Positions 47,546 to 60,184 of a stretch of 64,000 nt of DNA are shown piece by piece (within the stretch, counting starts at the first letter, position 1; each line of letters begins with the position of its first letter). The stretch comes from Plectrocnemia conspersa. Its lineage: Eukaryota > Arthropoda > Insecta > Trichoptera > Polycentropodidae. The stretch is from the NCBI GenBank assembly GCA_009617715.1, contig VTFK01000194.1, positions 434,001 through 498,000 of the forward strand, read 5' to 3'. Under the pieces are notes generated by a model. It searched no databases, was not told where the DNA came from, and saw nothing but the letters and a program-made list of their open reading frames with translations. Made by a program: the position numbers and the translations under genes.

Positions 47546-49645
47546 GATATAATGTATAAGAAAACGAGTACGGCCAGGGGATATTGTACAGATGTGTGAT
47601 TTTGTATAATAATATTCCTAGGACAATCCGCAAAAATAAAAATGTAGCGGATTTCCTCAATGGAATTTAGAAATAAATAATTATATTAAAGCATTTTTTA
47701 TATTCTGTTTGTTTTTAATATATTTTAATATATATTTAACAAATTAATAAATATTTCACAATATACTGACAGATATCGTTTCCTTTGTCAAAAAGCATAC
47801 ACATTTCAAACATCAACAAAAAATTAGATCAAATCAAATCATTAGAGAAGCACATGAATGTTCATGGCAGATGTTCTCTATAAAAGAAACACATTTTTTA
47901 ATTATAAATATAACCTTGTTAATTACACACAATGTCAGCATTATTCATGACAATTTACGATCCTAAGCTTTGCACCACAACTGTAATTAGATAAACGCAT
48001 CTATCTGAATGTTGCGAACTGCACGAAGAATGCGGGAATGAAAAACTTTCATTCACAATCAAATATCATTTTTGAGCCACCGTTTGTGTGTGTGTTGTGT
48101 GCGAAATCTGGCACCGCAATTAAATCGTAAAAAACGCATAACACGACCCTTCTACAAAAGGGCTCGCCGCACGCGTAATGCCATTTTTTCACAGTAGTCT
48201 TCAAAGCGATGCATCTGTAATTGAAGACAATCGAGATAATTAGCGGGGCCGTTCCGTCACGTTACGTCAATAACCCCTTCACGGAGCGTAAACGAATGAG
48301 AACCCGTTAATCGAGAAAACAATGCAGCACTGGTCGCACTCAGCGGACGTGTAAGGCCAAAAATGACGTGACTATAATGGAAAATTAAAATATTCGTACG
48401 TATGTTCAGAAGTGCAACAACAATCATATTAATAAATATAAAATGCTGTTTTTATTAGAAACCTGTAATAGGCATATTGGCTATAAAAGCTTAGGAGATC
48501 CTACGTTGGTTTATTGCAAGACGTTCTTACTTGTTTGAGAAAATAATGGCTACGCTCGATTAAGCATAGATACTCAATCAATCAAAGGTTTAAATTAAGT
48601 TTATTATGGAGGTATAAATTATATGCAGCATTTTTGTACTCCACTTCATAACCTATCAAACAACACAAAAGAAATACCGGCGCCCATTCACAATTTCAAC
48701 GATCTACTTTTCGAATTTGTGCCATTATCCAAACTGGTGTCATAACTTCAACCGGGGGACCAGTTCTCGGCGAGATGACGAGATCACGTCCTCGAGGGAT
48801 GAAACGTGATTGACAACCGAATCGTCCCCGTTGCATCATCCCATTGTCGGGAGCTGCTTGCTGCAAGTGCAGCGCGAATGCAGGTCATGCAAAATGCAAA
48901 TCGAATAAACGGTTAAATTGCTAAGGGCCGAAGATGGTTCACATTACGTAACGCACGAGCGAAAAAATCCCACGATTCGGGCCCATCCCGAGACGACGAT
49001 ACAGCCTTGAACTGGGCTTTGAGAAAATCTCAAAATTAATTTCAAGAATTTTTCCCACACCATCTGCTCCGTGCGTGCGTGCGTAGTTTGTGTGTATACA
49101 CACTATGTTGTTCTTAATCGCCTAATCGTGCGTAGACAATTATTATTATTATTATTATTATTATTATTGGATGAAGCAAAAAATAAATCAGTTGATGTGG
49201 AAGTAGAAAAAAAAAAGCTTGGTTGATCGTTATCGTTGAACAGTGCTCTAAAAAAATATGATGCACACGGTGCGTGAGGAGTGCAGTTATTTGTGTAATT
49301 ATTTTCACGGTCGAAATGGCGCAATGAGAATAACAAAAATCAAACAATCGCGTGAAAGGGTTCAAGACCCTCGGCGATGGGGTCACGCTCTCGCTCCCTT
49401 CGTTTTTGGACGCGAATAAGAGTTCGGAGATAAGAGCAGTGCGGCGCCGAGTGGGGGGTCGCAATGCGAAGCATTTGGACCTCAAAACAATTCGGTGGCG
49501 TTAACCTTTTGCACTCGCAGCGCTCACACTATGCACCGTACGCTGCATACTCATTATCGCCAATAATGTAAATTTAAGCCCCTTTGTTTCGACAATTCGA
49601 AGATAATTTATGATATGCAATGAATTAACTATAATAATACAGATG
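47546..49645. other. Non-coding stretch with a CpG-richer region
   Basis: No gene could be supported. The part from about 48,700 to 49,500 is clearly richer in CpG (for example CGAGACGACGATACAGCC and GTGCGGCGCCGAGTGG) and may be a regulatory region or 5' exon. A trinucleotide repeat sits at 49,139-49,168. The minus-strand frames over it are short and low in complexity. Confidence 0.4.
49139..49168. repeat. (ATT)n microsatellite
   Basis: Ten uninterrupted ATT units, read as poly-Asn or poly-Ile in the shadow frames on the minus strand. Confidence 0.9.
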
Positions 49646-50715
49646 GTCCGATTCGAGTTTCCTATGTTGACAGCGCTGTAAATCAGACAGCTGTCAATAA
49701 TCACGCGTGTTCAAGGTGTCAAATATTGTTTGCAACAACACATTTACGAAATGGATCGCTTAAACACATCTCAATGCGTTAAAATTGTTTAATTGTTCTA
49801 CAGAAATAACAATTCTGTACGAACTGTGTATCGAAATTTACTTGTATTATGGCTTCCTTTGGCGCATTTTGCATCTGGACTTGCACCTACACCCGTATAA
49901 AATTCAGATAACACAAGAACTAAAGCCCAGAGACAGCGAATAATCTACGCAGATTGTATTAAGAGCAGCACGGAGTTGATGCTGATTTTACAAAAACAAA
50001 AAAAATTATCTGGTTATATTAATAAGCAAAATTGCAGCACATGTTGCGAGAAAATCCTCACGCAATTTTCCCCTGTTAGTGCCGTTGTGGTTGGGCGGCG
50101 TCACTGGCCCTTACTTTTTCGAAACTGACAAAGGTCGGACTGTAAAAGGCTGGGTTCAAACAGCGACAATTCGATTCGATTTTTTTTCACGTTTACGACA
50201 AGATTCAGCATTTAACGTTGGCTGAACAATTTGATTTATGGATTTATTTAACGTTGGACAGGTGAGAGAATCATGTTTTATGAATATGTGAATAAAAGCC
50301 GATAATTTAATAGCGCGCAGATGACTGTCACAACAAAATTATATTTTTGGCACGGAGTACCAAAATAAATAAAACAATTATAAGATATTGATATGGAAGA
50401 CGAATATGGATTTTACCGCAACTTGTGAACAACTTAATTCACTACCATTGTTCACATCGGATGCAACGTTGGATGTTGAGCGTTATAGGCGCATGATAAA
50501 TTATATTTACATGTCGATATTGATATATTTCCAACGTTTTGCAACGGGACGATTGAAAAGTTTACATGATATTATTTTTGTGAGGTTAAGCTAATGTCGT
50601 GTCCACGCCCACAAACCCGAAACGCTGGAGCACCTAAAAACCAACATCCGCAAAGTTAAAGCCGAGATATCGCCCAAAATGTATGAAAAAGACATCAAAA
50701 TGATCGGCTGTTTTA
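49646..50715 (+). pseudogene. Degraded DUF4817-type DDE transposase gene (copy B)
   Basis: A leader shared with 2,519-2,655 leads to ATG 49,751 and an N-terminal HTH-like frame, MDRLNTSQCVKIV, interrupted by TAA, then LFYRNNNSVRTVYRNL. After a deletion the frame resumes at about 49,860 as LHLDLHLHPYKIQITQELKP, then a stop. Further scraps read GYINKQNC and LTFFETDKGRTV. After unrelated sequence the C-terminal part follows at 50,485-50,715 with RYRRMIN, then KPETLEHLKTN near 50,610. The motif order matches insect transposases whose N-terminus is annotated DUF4817, a member of the wider Tc1/mariner-like DDE group. The gene has at least two nonsense changes and large deletions and is dead. Confidence 0.72.
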
Positions 50716-51839
50716 ATTTATATTATTTTGCATAATTAATGAAATACGTAAAATGTTCGATTAATAAAAATAATCTGAAGATATCCTTACATTTGTGTTT
50801 TTTTATTGAAAAAAATATAATGGATCATTATTATGGCGTTTAAATAACAACAGTGAATTTGTACCTATGACAAATATTATTTGCTTGGGTCGATACAATC
50901 AGTAATTATGTATCAAAGTGTAATATTCCGAAAGCAACCATAATTTCGTGAATACACTAAATACAAGCAGCAACGCATTACAAAGCAGATGTTTCAAAAA
51001 TTTGAAAGCGCGCGACAATCCAAGTTTTTTCTCTCCTAAAGCCACTTCCCGCATCCTCTTCCGGCCGATGCGCAGCAAAAGTAGTTCAGGAACCTTACAA
51101 GTACCTATATGGAAAGAACGACTATCAACGAGAAAAGCAAACAGAGCACACGTGCGCGGAAATCCAACAATACGTCAAAAGTTCAACGCTCAAGCCGCTC
51201 CTCTGACGAGAGGGGAGAACTCAAAACCACCCCCCGATTTGCGTATAGCCATTTAGGGGTTAAAGAACTCGTCGCCGATCGGCATCCCTCAGCAGCGATG
51301 AGTTTTTTACTACACACACGGGACCCTAATGACCTCACCGCGGCAATCGCGAGTTTTTTACGCCGAATTATGCGTTAAAAAACAAATCAAAGGTCCGACT
51401 CGCATAATTTTTATTACACACCGTGTCTTATTTTGGTGGGAAACGCACAACGTGAACGATCGCTCGCGTTGGAATTCTAATTATAATAAACAATATGTAC
51501 ACGGTGCGCATGCTCACCCACCTCTCCTTATCGCCGAGCGGATTCATTCATTAAATGTTTCGCGAAGCATGAATGAAACGACCGCGCCATTGCACTTAAT
51601 CGTTTTGCACAAATTCAAACGCTCATCTGAGTAGCACGATTTTGACAAAGATCATAACTCAACCAACTAATAAAATGAGTTATGTAGGCTAGCAATACCA
51701 GGGATGTCATAACAATTTTTTTCCAGGGGGTGGGGCAAAAGCTGACCTTCATTAAATTACATGTATTTTTCTGGCCAAATTCAAAGGGGTCCCTGTTTAG
51801 AATTTCGTCATCGCCGTCCATAGAGATTCATTATAATAA
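50716..51839. other. Non-coding stretch, GC-richer in the second half
   Basis: Bases 51,000-51,600 are relatively CpG-rich and open in two plus frames (50,948-51,256 and 51,109-51,378), but neither shows a domain, splice site or biased codon pattern. I see no supported gene. Confidence 0.4.
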
Positions 51840-52365
51840 TATTACGACTTAAATAAGTGAGAATTTAATGAAACATCTAAACTGAATTTTGACCAAAAAA
51901 ACTATCACTTCTCAGAAGTCAAAAATCCACGTCAAAAGCAATAAAATCGTGCCGTCACCGTGACAATGGGAACGCTCGTTACCGAGAAAAATATTTCTTT
52001 TGAAATGAAAATTGCTATTTGTACTTTACTTGGTGAAAAAATTCATACTTATCGGGAAATAACCCAAAAATTCAACGTGTCTTGTCTTATCAATCAATGA
52101 TGAGAATAAAAAACGTTCAACGTCACAACGACATAAATATGGACGAAAACGCAAAGCGATTGCATTGTGAAATAGGCGGGTTACAAATAAAGGTGTAACA
52201 GCTATTTTAAATCACTAAGAGAACTTTAAAGCGTCGATTACGCGAGTTGGATATTTAAGCAGCCCCGCGGTGAAAAAGCCACGACTATTAAACGTGATGA
52301 AAAAAAAACGTTTTGAATGGGCCAAGCAACACCGAGATTAGACTGCAAACGAGTGGGAAAAAGTA
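51840..52365 (+). pseudogene. Tc1-like transposase fragment attached to a foldback arm
   Basis: Bases 51,840-51,960 are the left arm of the foldback family (TCAGAAGTCAAAAATCCACG, AGCAATAAAATCGTG). ATG 51,966 then opens a 44-codon frame starting MGTLVTEK with an HTH-like REITQKFNVS, ending in TGA at 52,098. Reading on with frame changes gives a GRKRKAIAL block, VKKPRLLNVMKKKRFEWAKQ and HRD-TANEWEKV, the region just before the first catalytic Asp of Tc1 transposases. The similarity stops at 52,365. The gene lacks all catalytic residues, so it is a relic. Confidence 0.75.
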
Positions 52366-52670
52366 TGTTTTAAAGTGATTTTTTTTCAATTCACGCTATT
52401 ATCAATGTTTACTGTAATGTTTTTTTGTTTGTTTCTCCGACGAGATCATGCGCGCGTTGACCAACAATGCAATTATGTGCATAAGTTGAGAATTACAAGG
52501 AAGAATGTATAAAAAGATTCGATCAGTGATGTTATGGTCTGTTATTAGCAGCAATGATGCCGGTCCCCTTTATTTTGTTCGAGAAGCGAAGAATCGAGAA
52601 CAATAAAAAACGTTTTAACTCGACATTTTTACGCATATTTAATTGACAAAAACATAAAAAACAATAACTA

Positions 52671-53132
52671 TACAATGAAATCTCTTTGTAGCGAATACCG
52701 AAATAACGAAATTCCCAGTATAACGAATCTTCAATTTGTCTCCGAAAACTTTCATACAAAATGTTTTCATTGTAACGAAGACTGATCTCAGTACAACGAA
52801 ATAGTTTGATCTGAATTTAAATATGACGTTACAACTTGACATAATATTTCTCCGAATTTAGTTCGTTCTTGACTTGGCGTATGCCTGCTGTGTTCACAAG
52901 CCGAGCCTCAAACTTTTTTTATAAAACAATTTTTTTTTAACAAATTTTATTGTGTTCATTACATTAGCATTAAAAATGGACAAAAACGATCTTGTAAGAG
53001 GCTATTTTGATACTGTAGTAAAATGGTAATTAAAAATAAAATAAAAATATATCATCTTCCTTACATTCAATATATGTAACGAATTTTTTTCTTCGGTCCC
53101 GTGAACTTCGTTACACTGAGATTTCACTGTAT
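52671..53132 (-). mobile_element. Pogo-like non-autonomous element (copy 2)
   Basis: Inverted copy of 8,825-9,222. On the minus strand it begins CAGTGAAATCTCAGTGTAAC and includes TTCGTTACATATATTGAATG, GATGATATATTTTTATTTTA and ATGAAAACATTTTGTATGAA. The far end ends near TACAATGAAATCTCTTTGTA. Length about 460 bases; no transposase. Confidence 0.55.
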
Positions 53133-53519
53133 ATGCAAGATGCAGCTCCCTGTCAAACGGCAAAATCAATGAAGAATTACTTGGCAAAGTGTAAATAAAC
53201 AAGTTTTACTTTGGCCAGGTAATTCACCTGAATAAAATATTGTTGGGCAGTTCTAATCTATAGTATACATACATCGTATACAAGTGCTCAAATAGTAATT
53301 TAAATATTTTAAAGAAAAAAAACATTGAAAACATGTAGCTAAACGACCCAAAAATTAAAAAAAAAACTATAATAGAAGAGTACTCGAAGTAATATAAGAG
53401 AAAGGTGGTATTACTAGATATTATTTTTTTAATTAAAAATGTGTAAAAATATTGTTAACTTTTTTAAATTATATATGAAAAATAATATCTGGTCCAATTA
53501 TTTTGTCACATCCCTTTAC

Positions 53520-53690
53520 TTTCTAGACTTCACTAGAAAACACATTCACTGTAACATTTATACATCGCATGTAAATAAATAATGATGAGTCTTTAAATGT
53601 ATATTAGCACCTTCCAGATAAATATGTTCACTGGTAAAAATATATATCTACCGGTGAAAGTGTATTCCGATTTGATTTCGTCACCTCAAT
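53520..53690 (+). repeat. Tail fragment of the Tc1-associated repeat
   Basis: Shares ACACATTCACTGTAACATTT, ATACATCGCATGTAAATAAA and ACCGGTGAAAGTGTATTCCG with 5,990-6,170 and 57,110-57,300. Only this part of the family is present. Upstream, near 53,495, is TGGTCCAATTATTTTGTCAC, the inverted form of the motif at 13,880. Confidence 0.55.
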
Positions 53691-56524
53691 AAAATAGCGC
53701 ATAGAAAGCACAACCATTTCTCAACACTATTCAATTGGTTACACCAACAAAAGAAAACGCCACTCTACACAGAATAGATGCATATAAATTACACAATTTC
53801 TAGAGAATGATGCATGTGCAAAGCGAGCTCGCACAATAGAAAAACTGTCGCATCTCACCGACCCTCGTTTCTCTCCACTATTGTGCACTACAAACGGGGT
53901 CATTCTCGAGCATAAATTGCGGCGTTTATTGGTGAAAATACACGAAAGCGCGAAAACTATTCGAAGGGGGATTGAGACGTCTTGCGCGAGCCCCATTGTA
54001 GACAAGTGACCCAAAGAATTGGGGTCCCGAACCTGTCGAGGTAACAACACAAAGGAGCATTGATGCAATATTTTAATCACATCCACACGGATCGATTCCT
54101 TGGCGGAGGCGTTGCTAATCGAGTGCACGCGTGGAGAATTCTAGTCTCGGAAAGAACGTGCCTGCGACAAAAGAGAAAGATCCAAGAAAACATGTATCTT
54201 ATTTTTTGTTAATAATAGACGTGCGTGACTTTCATAAAGCGAACCTTTTTGAGATATATGATCTGATGAGACTTGGACATTTCCGATGGGAACGCCTATT
54301 TATAAATATATTATATTAATATCTCAGAAAAACAATTTTAAATCGTTATTAAATATAATACAAGCGGATTATAAAGTAACTATAGAGAAAAAAAATACCA
54401 TGATTATATTTTTTTTTCCGTGGACATCTCAAACACCTTTCTACAAAGAATGCCTATCGAAGTGGTAGAAAAAACGCTGTTGGGGAAGGAGAACGAATGA
54501 GAAGAGGCCGATCGCCTCTCGGCTAGATAGAAGACCTTTGTTGCTCTTTGAGAGTAGGGTCATCGTCCGGGAACTAGTATCACGAAGCATCGCTCGGCTT
54601 TCTTGGTTTACAGTTGCACGAACTCTATAGATGCTGATACCGACAAAAAAGACACGCACACACGACCGAGCAAAAACAAGTATTCGTTTTTTATTTAGTA
54701 TACGAGAGTAGTAATTTTCTCACGCATACAACGACGGTGTGCGACGACGACGGATATCGAATGTACTACGGCGACTTTCCCACAAAGCTTCGGGAAGGAC
54801 GCGTTTAATCGACGAAGGGTGTAAAGTGGTCAAGAACGAAGAATCCACGGTCACGCCCGCTGATCTGAGACAATGAGAAAGTGTCGTCTCGTGTGAAATC
54901 CGACACGAGAAATGCATTACGTACACCTATACGCTCATTTCGCATGACGGACCTGATAAAAATACGATATATTAGTACGAGACCACCGACAGATATGTAA
55001 GAGAAGGTTCGGAACGAATCGCGACCGCGTCTAGATCTCGAGGAATGCGATAGTGTGAAATTGGTGCCTGAAAGAAAAAACGTGACTCATTGAGAGAGCG
55101 AGCGTAAGCATCTGAACGCTAACAACAACAACGTAGTAAATCGGACGATGAAAACACAAGTGGATAAAAAGCTGTGTAACAACATGGTCGCGAACGGGAT
55201 GGCATTCTCTCGGAATAGATCTTCGGTGAAAACCAACGCAGAGAAGAGTGGACTCGGAGGGAGAGCTTTCGTTACAAATATAAACGGGCAACTTGTACCA
55301 CCACAGAGTAACTCAAAACGAAGATATAAGGTCTTGTTTACGATACGAAAAAGCAAAACAAACAATAACCAAATCTTAGAAGAAAAATGAACGATTTGCT
55401 AACGAGGACAGATGTTGCGAGCGTAACGAGGTATAACAACATGTGAGGTTGAAGATTTATTCATCAAAAAATAAAGCACTTAATATAGACACAGTTAACG
55501 GATATTTTTAAGCCAAAACAATTATTGTGCACGCGCGTTGCGTACAAATCGCACTTTAGGTCATAAGCGTGCGTAGAATAAATATGCAAGATATATGTTG
55601 TCATAGCAATGTTGTGATGGTGAACTTTGAAAAACAAAGCGCGTTCAATGTCCGATTGTATAATAGTTTGTTTTATCATCAACGGTGACGATTTTTGTTT
55701 GTGTAAAAAACGCAAGTCGCTACACGGTTGTTAATCGCAAATAAGTAACGAACAGCCTTCATAGACCGCAAATTAATTCATTCAGATGTACGATGTGTGT
55801 ACATTACAAAGCCTGATAAATTAGCGCGTAAGTGTAAGCATTACGTCGAGATCAAAATTGATGATAATTACACAGTTGAAATAGACCAGGCGTGCCTGTA
55901 AATAATAATTAGACCATCATGTAATTTGTAATTATGTGAGAACAAATATCTAAAGACCTTGGTTTCGATGTATACCATAATTGAAAAAAAAATAACTAAC
56001 GAATATGTAAGATATTTCATAGTAATGGCATACACTGGAAACTCATCGAGTAGTAATCTATTGTATCTAAGCGGATTTTGATGAATCATCATCGATCTTC
56101 AAGCAAGTTTTACAAGTCTGAAATAGACGAGACAGCGAACGCAAAAGAACAGGTTTTCAGACTTATACACAATTGAACCAAGCATAGTAGTGTCTAGACA
56201 AAAGCGTAAAAAAAGGACCACAACTACTTTCGATTTCGAATACGATGCAACAAGTCAACGAAAAGAAAATCGTCAAATAAATTGTTAAATTCAAATTTTC
56301 AATTCGTAAAGATTTAACCTTTTTTGATTAAATCCAATGCGGTTTAATTTATTTAATCGCAAAAATTATACCTTGTAAATAGTATTAAGTTAATTGTTCA
56401 CTATTGTAATTCACACAAAATCAATGGTTCTCAACATATTTTTAATCACACTGAATTTCTTGAATTTTTTATTACCTTGCTGTATGAAACATTAAATATA
56501 TGAAAGCACGTTTATCTAGCATTT
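53691..56524. other. Non-coding stretch with CpG-richer block
   Basis: No exon could be proven. Bases 54,500-55,400 are CpG-richer than the flanks and open for 60-90 codons in several frames on both strands. On the minus strand a plausible donor, TATGC|GTGAGA, occurs at 54,719 at the end of that block, so an untranslated first exon of the minus-strand gene is possible. The remainder is AT-rich with nothing recognised. Confidence 0.35.
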
Positions 56525-57310
56525 ATATCAAAACTTTGTATAACAATATTATAACACGACTTACAATAAGCGAGAATCGAATGAAACATCTAAACCGAAT
56601 TTTGACCAATAGGAGAGCGCAAAAAACAATTATCACTTTCTCAGAAGTCAAAAATCCACGTCAAAAGCAATAAAATCGTGCTGTCGCCTTCGCAGTGGGA
56701 ACGCTCGTTACCGAGCGTTCAAGGCGCCGACACGATTTTATTGCTTTTGACGTGAATTTTGACTTGAGAAAATAACACAAATTGACCAAAATTCGATTCG
56801 AATACATTTGATCAATACAGATGTCCGTATTAATATCGGTAAGAATAGCTATCAAATTTTTAAAACAGTATAATATCCAAGAGTAGACAAATTATGTAGC
56901 AATATGCGAGATGCGACTTACTTCTTTCGGTTATTTTTTATTTGACCTAATGAAAGTTGTAAAACTATAATAGGTTAGGTTTGGGTTTGAACAGCAAATG
57001 GACGTTTCGCAACTGTTATATAGTTTCATAGATATTTTAGAGCAGCATAAAATTTCAATGCCGCGTATCAGTTAAATTATGTTTTCGCCAGTAGAAATAT
57101 AACTTCAATGAAAAATACACATTCACTGTAACATTTACAGATCGCATGTGAATAAATATTGATAAGCACGTAAATGTATTTTACTACGAATGGAAAAATT
57201 TAAATCATATAATTTTACCAGCACCTGCGAGTAAATTATATTATCACCGGTAAAAATATATGTCTAACTGTGAAAATGTATTCCGATATAATTTCGCTGA
57301 AATGATATAT
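56525..57310 (+). mobile_element. Tc1-derived foldback repeat (copy 3)
   Basis: The left flank (TATAACAATATTATAACACG) leads to a foldback core at about 56,598-56,795. Its centre reads GTGGGAACGCTCGTTACCGAG, the same bases that encode the start of the Tc1-like transposase at 51,966 and a matching inverted half. The tail follows to about 57,310 with GGTTTGGGTTTGAACAGCAA. This copy shows most clearly that the MITE is a deletion product of the Tc1-like element. Confidence 0.7.
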
Positions 57311-57430
57311 TTAAAAAAATATTTTCTGTATAGATTTGAGTGTTTTTATTGCTTTCTAAATATTGAGTTGAATTAAAAACAGTAATTCAATTTATTTAAT
57401 GAAAATATGTACTTAACACGTATCGTGCCA

Positions 57431-57452
57431 CGGAGGTCACCGGTGACCTCCG
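57431..57452. repeat. 22-bp perfect palindrome in the left piggyBac end
   Basis: CGGAGGTCACC followed by its exact complement, 15 bases in from the element end. A 16-base version occurs at the other end (60,609-60,624). The paired position suggests a transposase-binding or structural role; this is inference. Confidence 0.85.
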
Positions 57453-57982
57453 CTAAATTTGACCACTGCGCCACGTAGGCCACCCGTGACCGTCAAATAT
57501 TTTTTTGAATAAACGTCTAAGAGCGCCGGAGGATCACAAATACACCGAGTTTTAGTATTGAATGTGACCTCCGTGGCGTCCCTGAATCAAATGCACACCA
57601 TAACATTTGACTTTTTTTTTGTAAACTAAATTATTTTAGGAAAATTATATAATATAATCAACTATGGATCTTTTGTATTATATTTAGCGTATACGAACTA
57701 TATAGTGAAATTCAAAGCTTTTATAATATATAAAGAGCATCAATTGGTAATTTAGATCAAATAAGCCGATTATTTTACATATAATTTAGTTTTACTTAGA
57801 TTAGATTAGATTAAAAAAAAACAGTTCTAGAAAGTCTATAATTTTTTTTTATATTTCTTTTCTTGTGCATACATATATGAACATAATTACATACAAAATA
57901 AAATAAAAAAATCAGGTAAAAACTAATATAAACTAAAAATATATATACAATATTAACTCAAAATATTTACAAAAATACGAAT

Positions 57983-59631
57983 TTACTTCGAGATATTCCT
58001 ATGTTCGGTATTGAAACACTCTAAGCAATAGTGTGGCTTACCATCACATCCACCACAATATGTTACAACATGTTTTGTTTTATTTTTTGCGAATTTACTC
58101 CCAAATTTCGAATTTAATTTATAGCACCTAATGCAATAACGGCGAACTTTTCGAACTTGACCCTCTTTTCTCAAAAGCTCATGGCGTGATCGTCTTGCTA
58201 TTGTTATTGATGTTGATGGTTCACTCAAATCTTTGCAGCTCGTTAGATACAATGCAAGCTCCTTCCGAAACTCTACAATCGTCATTTTGCTTTTAGTGGT
58301 ATCTGTATATATAACGTGAGCATTTATTACTGATGTATTGAGAAGAAGCTCGATTGCTAGTTTACGATACCATTTTACAGTCTTTCGCAACGGACTGCAG
58401 TAAGCAGTCATTTGGTCTGATAAATCAACCGCTGCTTTTGCATTATTGTAATCTTGAATCATTTTTGGTTTTTCGACCATATTTCCTCTTCGATTTCTTA
58501 TTGTGACATAATCGATCGTGTGTTTTGTGGAAAGCATCGTCACATCCCTTGTGTCTTTCCATTTCAAAATTGTCACACCTTTCCTATTCTGCTTAGCAGC
58601 AATCTCTCCACGATTGAGTTTTTGTTCGATTACTTCTTTCGGCAATCCCCGTCTATTTGTTTTAATTGTGCCTACCAGATGGGTTTTCTCTGCCAATAGT
58701 TTATATGCGAGATCTAAACTTGTGTACCAATTATCGGTACAAACAGTGTGACCTTTTCGCAAAATCGGATGTGCAAGTGTCATTACCAAATTCGTAGGTA
58801 CTGATCCCTTTATTCGAGAATCTTTTCCGGAGTACACTTGGAAACTATATGTATAGCCAGAACCTGTGCACAATTTAAATATTTTGAGGCCATATCTATG
58901 TCGTTTAGATTTTATATATTGGCGAAAAGAGATTCTTCCTCGAAATGGAATCATGCTTTCATCAATACAGATGCTTTCTTTCGGATCGTAATATTTTTTT
59001 AAAATTTTCATTTAGAAAATCAATAATGTTTCTAACTTTCGCTAATCGATCTTCTGGGTCGGCAGTCGTGTTGTCAGTGAAATGTAGCATTTGAAGTAAT
59101 ATTTCAAATCTATTTCGGCTCATGACAGATTGTGGAAATGTTTGTCGGAATGCAATATCTTTACTCCAATACAGATGAAGACTGGGAAGTTTGACTAATC
59201 CCATCCATATCAGCAGGCCGAAAAAACCTCTTCATTTCATTCTTGTTAGTGGATGACCAAGAATGTAGCCTGGAAGATGATCCAAGAACCTTGCCTTCCA
59301 GCACTTGCGTGGCGTATCTATTTGATTCCATTGCGATCGTTTCGAACATATCGTCGGTTACTAATAGTCGGAAAAATTCATTAGGCTTTCCATGAAACAG
59401 CGTCGCTGCAATGTCAGCTTTGACTCCGGATAGACTCACAAATGGTGGCACATTAGTTGATGCACCCACAGGATTGAACCACTAATTAGAAACACTACTA
59501 TCATTATCACTTCTTTCACTTTCACTATTTTCTTCTGGCAATAGTTGCCGACAATGGATTATATTACTGATACCAGTAAATGAATCACTATCTTCATCTG
59601 ATACACAGCTTGTCATATTTGGAGGGGACAT
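57983..59631 (-). pseudogene. piggyBac-type transposase with one stop and two frameshifts
   Basis: The frame would run from ATG at 59,631 to TAA at 57,983, about 549 codons, a normal length for the family. An acidic N-terminus (SDEDSDSF) is interrupted by TAG at 59,484-59,482. A six-A run on the plus strand (59,221-59,226) carries one base too many before FGLLIWMGLVKLP, and a seven-T run (58,994-59,000) carries one too many before YYDPKESICIDE. The rest is well kept: catalytic aspartates in ICIDES (58,961-58,963), VCTDNWYTS (58,733-58,735) and AVDLSDQ (58,424-58,426), with spacings 76 and 103 like the known DDD triad. A C-terminal cysteine-rich domain follows (CIRC, CGGC, CLECFNTEH). It acts in the nucleus on TTAA sites. 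Homopolymer errors in the assembly could explain both frameshifts but not the stop. Confidence 0.9.
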
Positions 59632-60184
59632 AACTGAAAAATATTTTTAATAAAACTGAATAAAAAATGTTGCAAAAAAATAGATTTATAAAAGAAAGAT
59701 GAAAAAATTACAAACCTATTTTATATATTGAAATCAAGATGTATTCACAAAAAGTATGTATGAGAGCAACGATATTTTTAAAAATATATTGTATATTCGC
59801 GAATATTTATACGTAAAATATTTCAGAATAGTATACTCTTGCAAGTCAGGTTAAAATGATGAGTAAAAATGAAATGTATTCATATTTATACAATTGTCAA
59901 AGAATGATCTAAGCCAATAACATTTTAGAAATAATCCAATTGGTTTGTTACTGAATATTGGTAACGCCTCTCTATTCCTGGAAGTAAACAATTAGACAAA
60001 ATCATACTGGGGTGGTTCTCATGTAAATATGATTATATTGTCTAGAGACACATTCTCATTGCTTATTGTATAAGACAAATGTCACCATAAATTAAATACA
60101 TATATGTATACAATAGAAAAGGGGTTCATTTTTTTCAGTTTACAGATAATTATTATATGATTTCAACAAAGAAGTATAATGGTC

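Noticed and set aside
50948..51378. Overlapping 102- and 89-codon plus frames
   Set aside because: No homology recognised, two competing frames of equal quality, and CpG-rich composition that explains the lack of stops.
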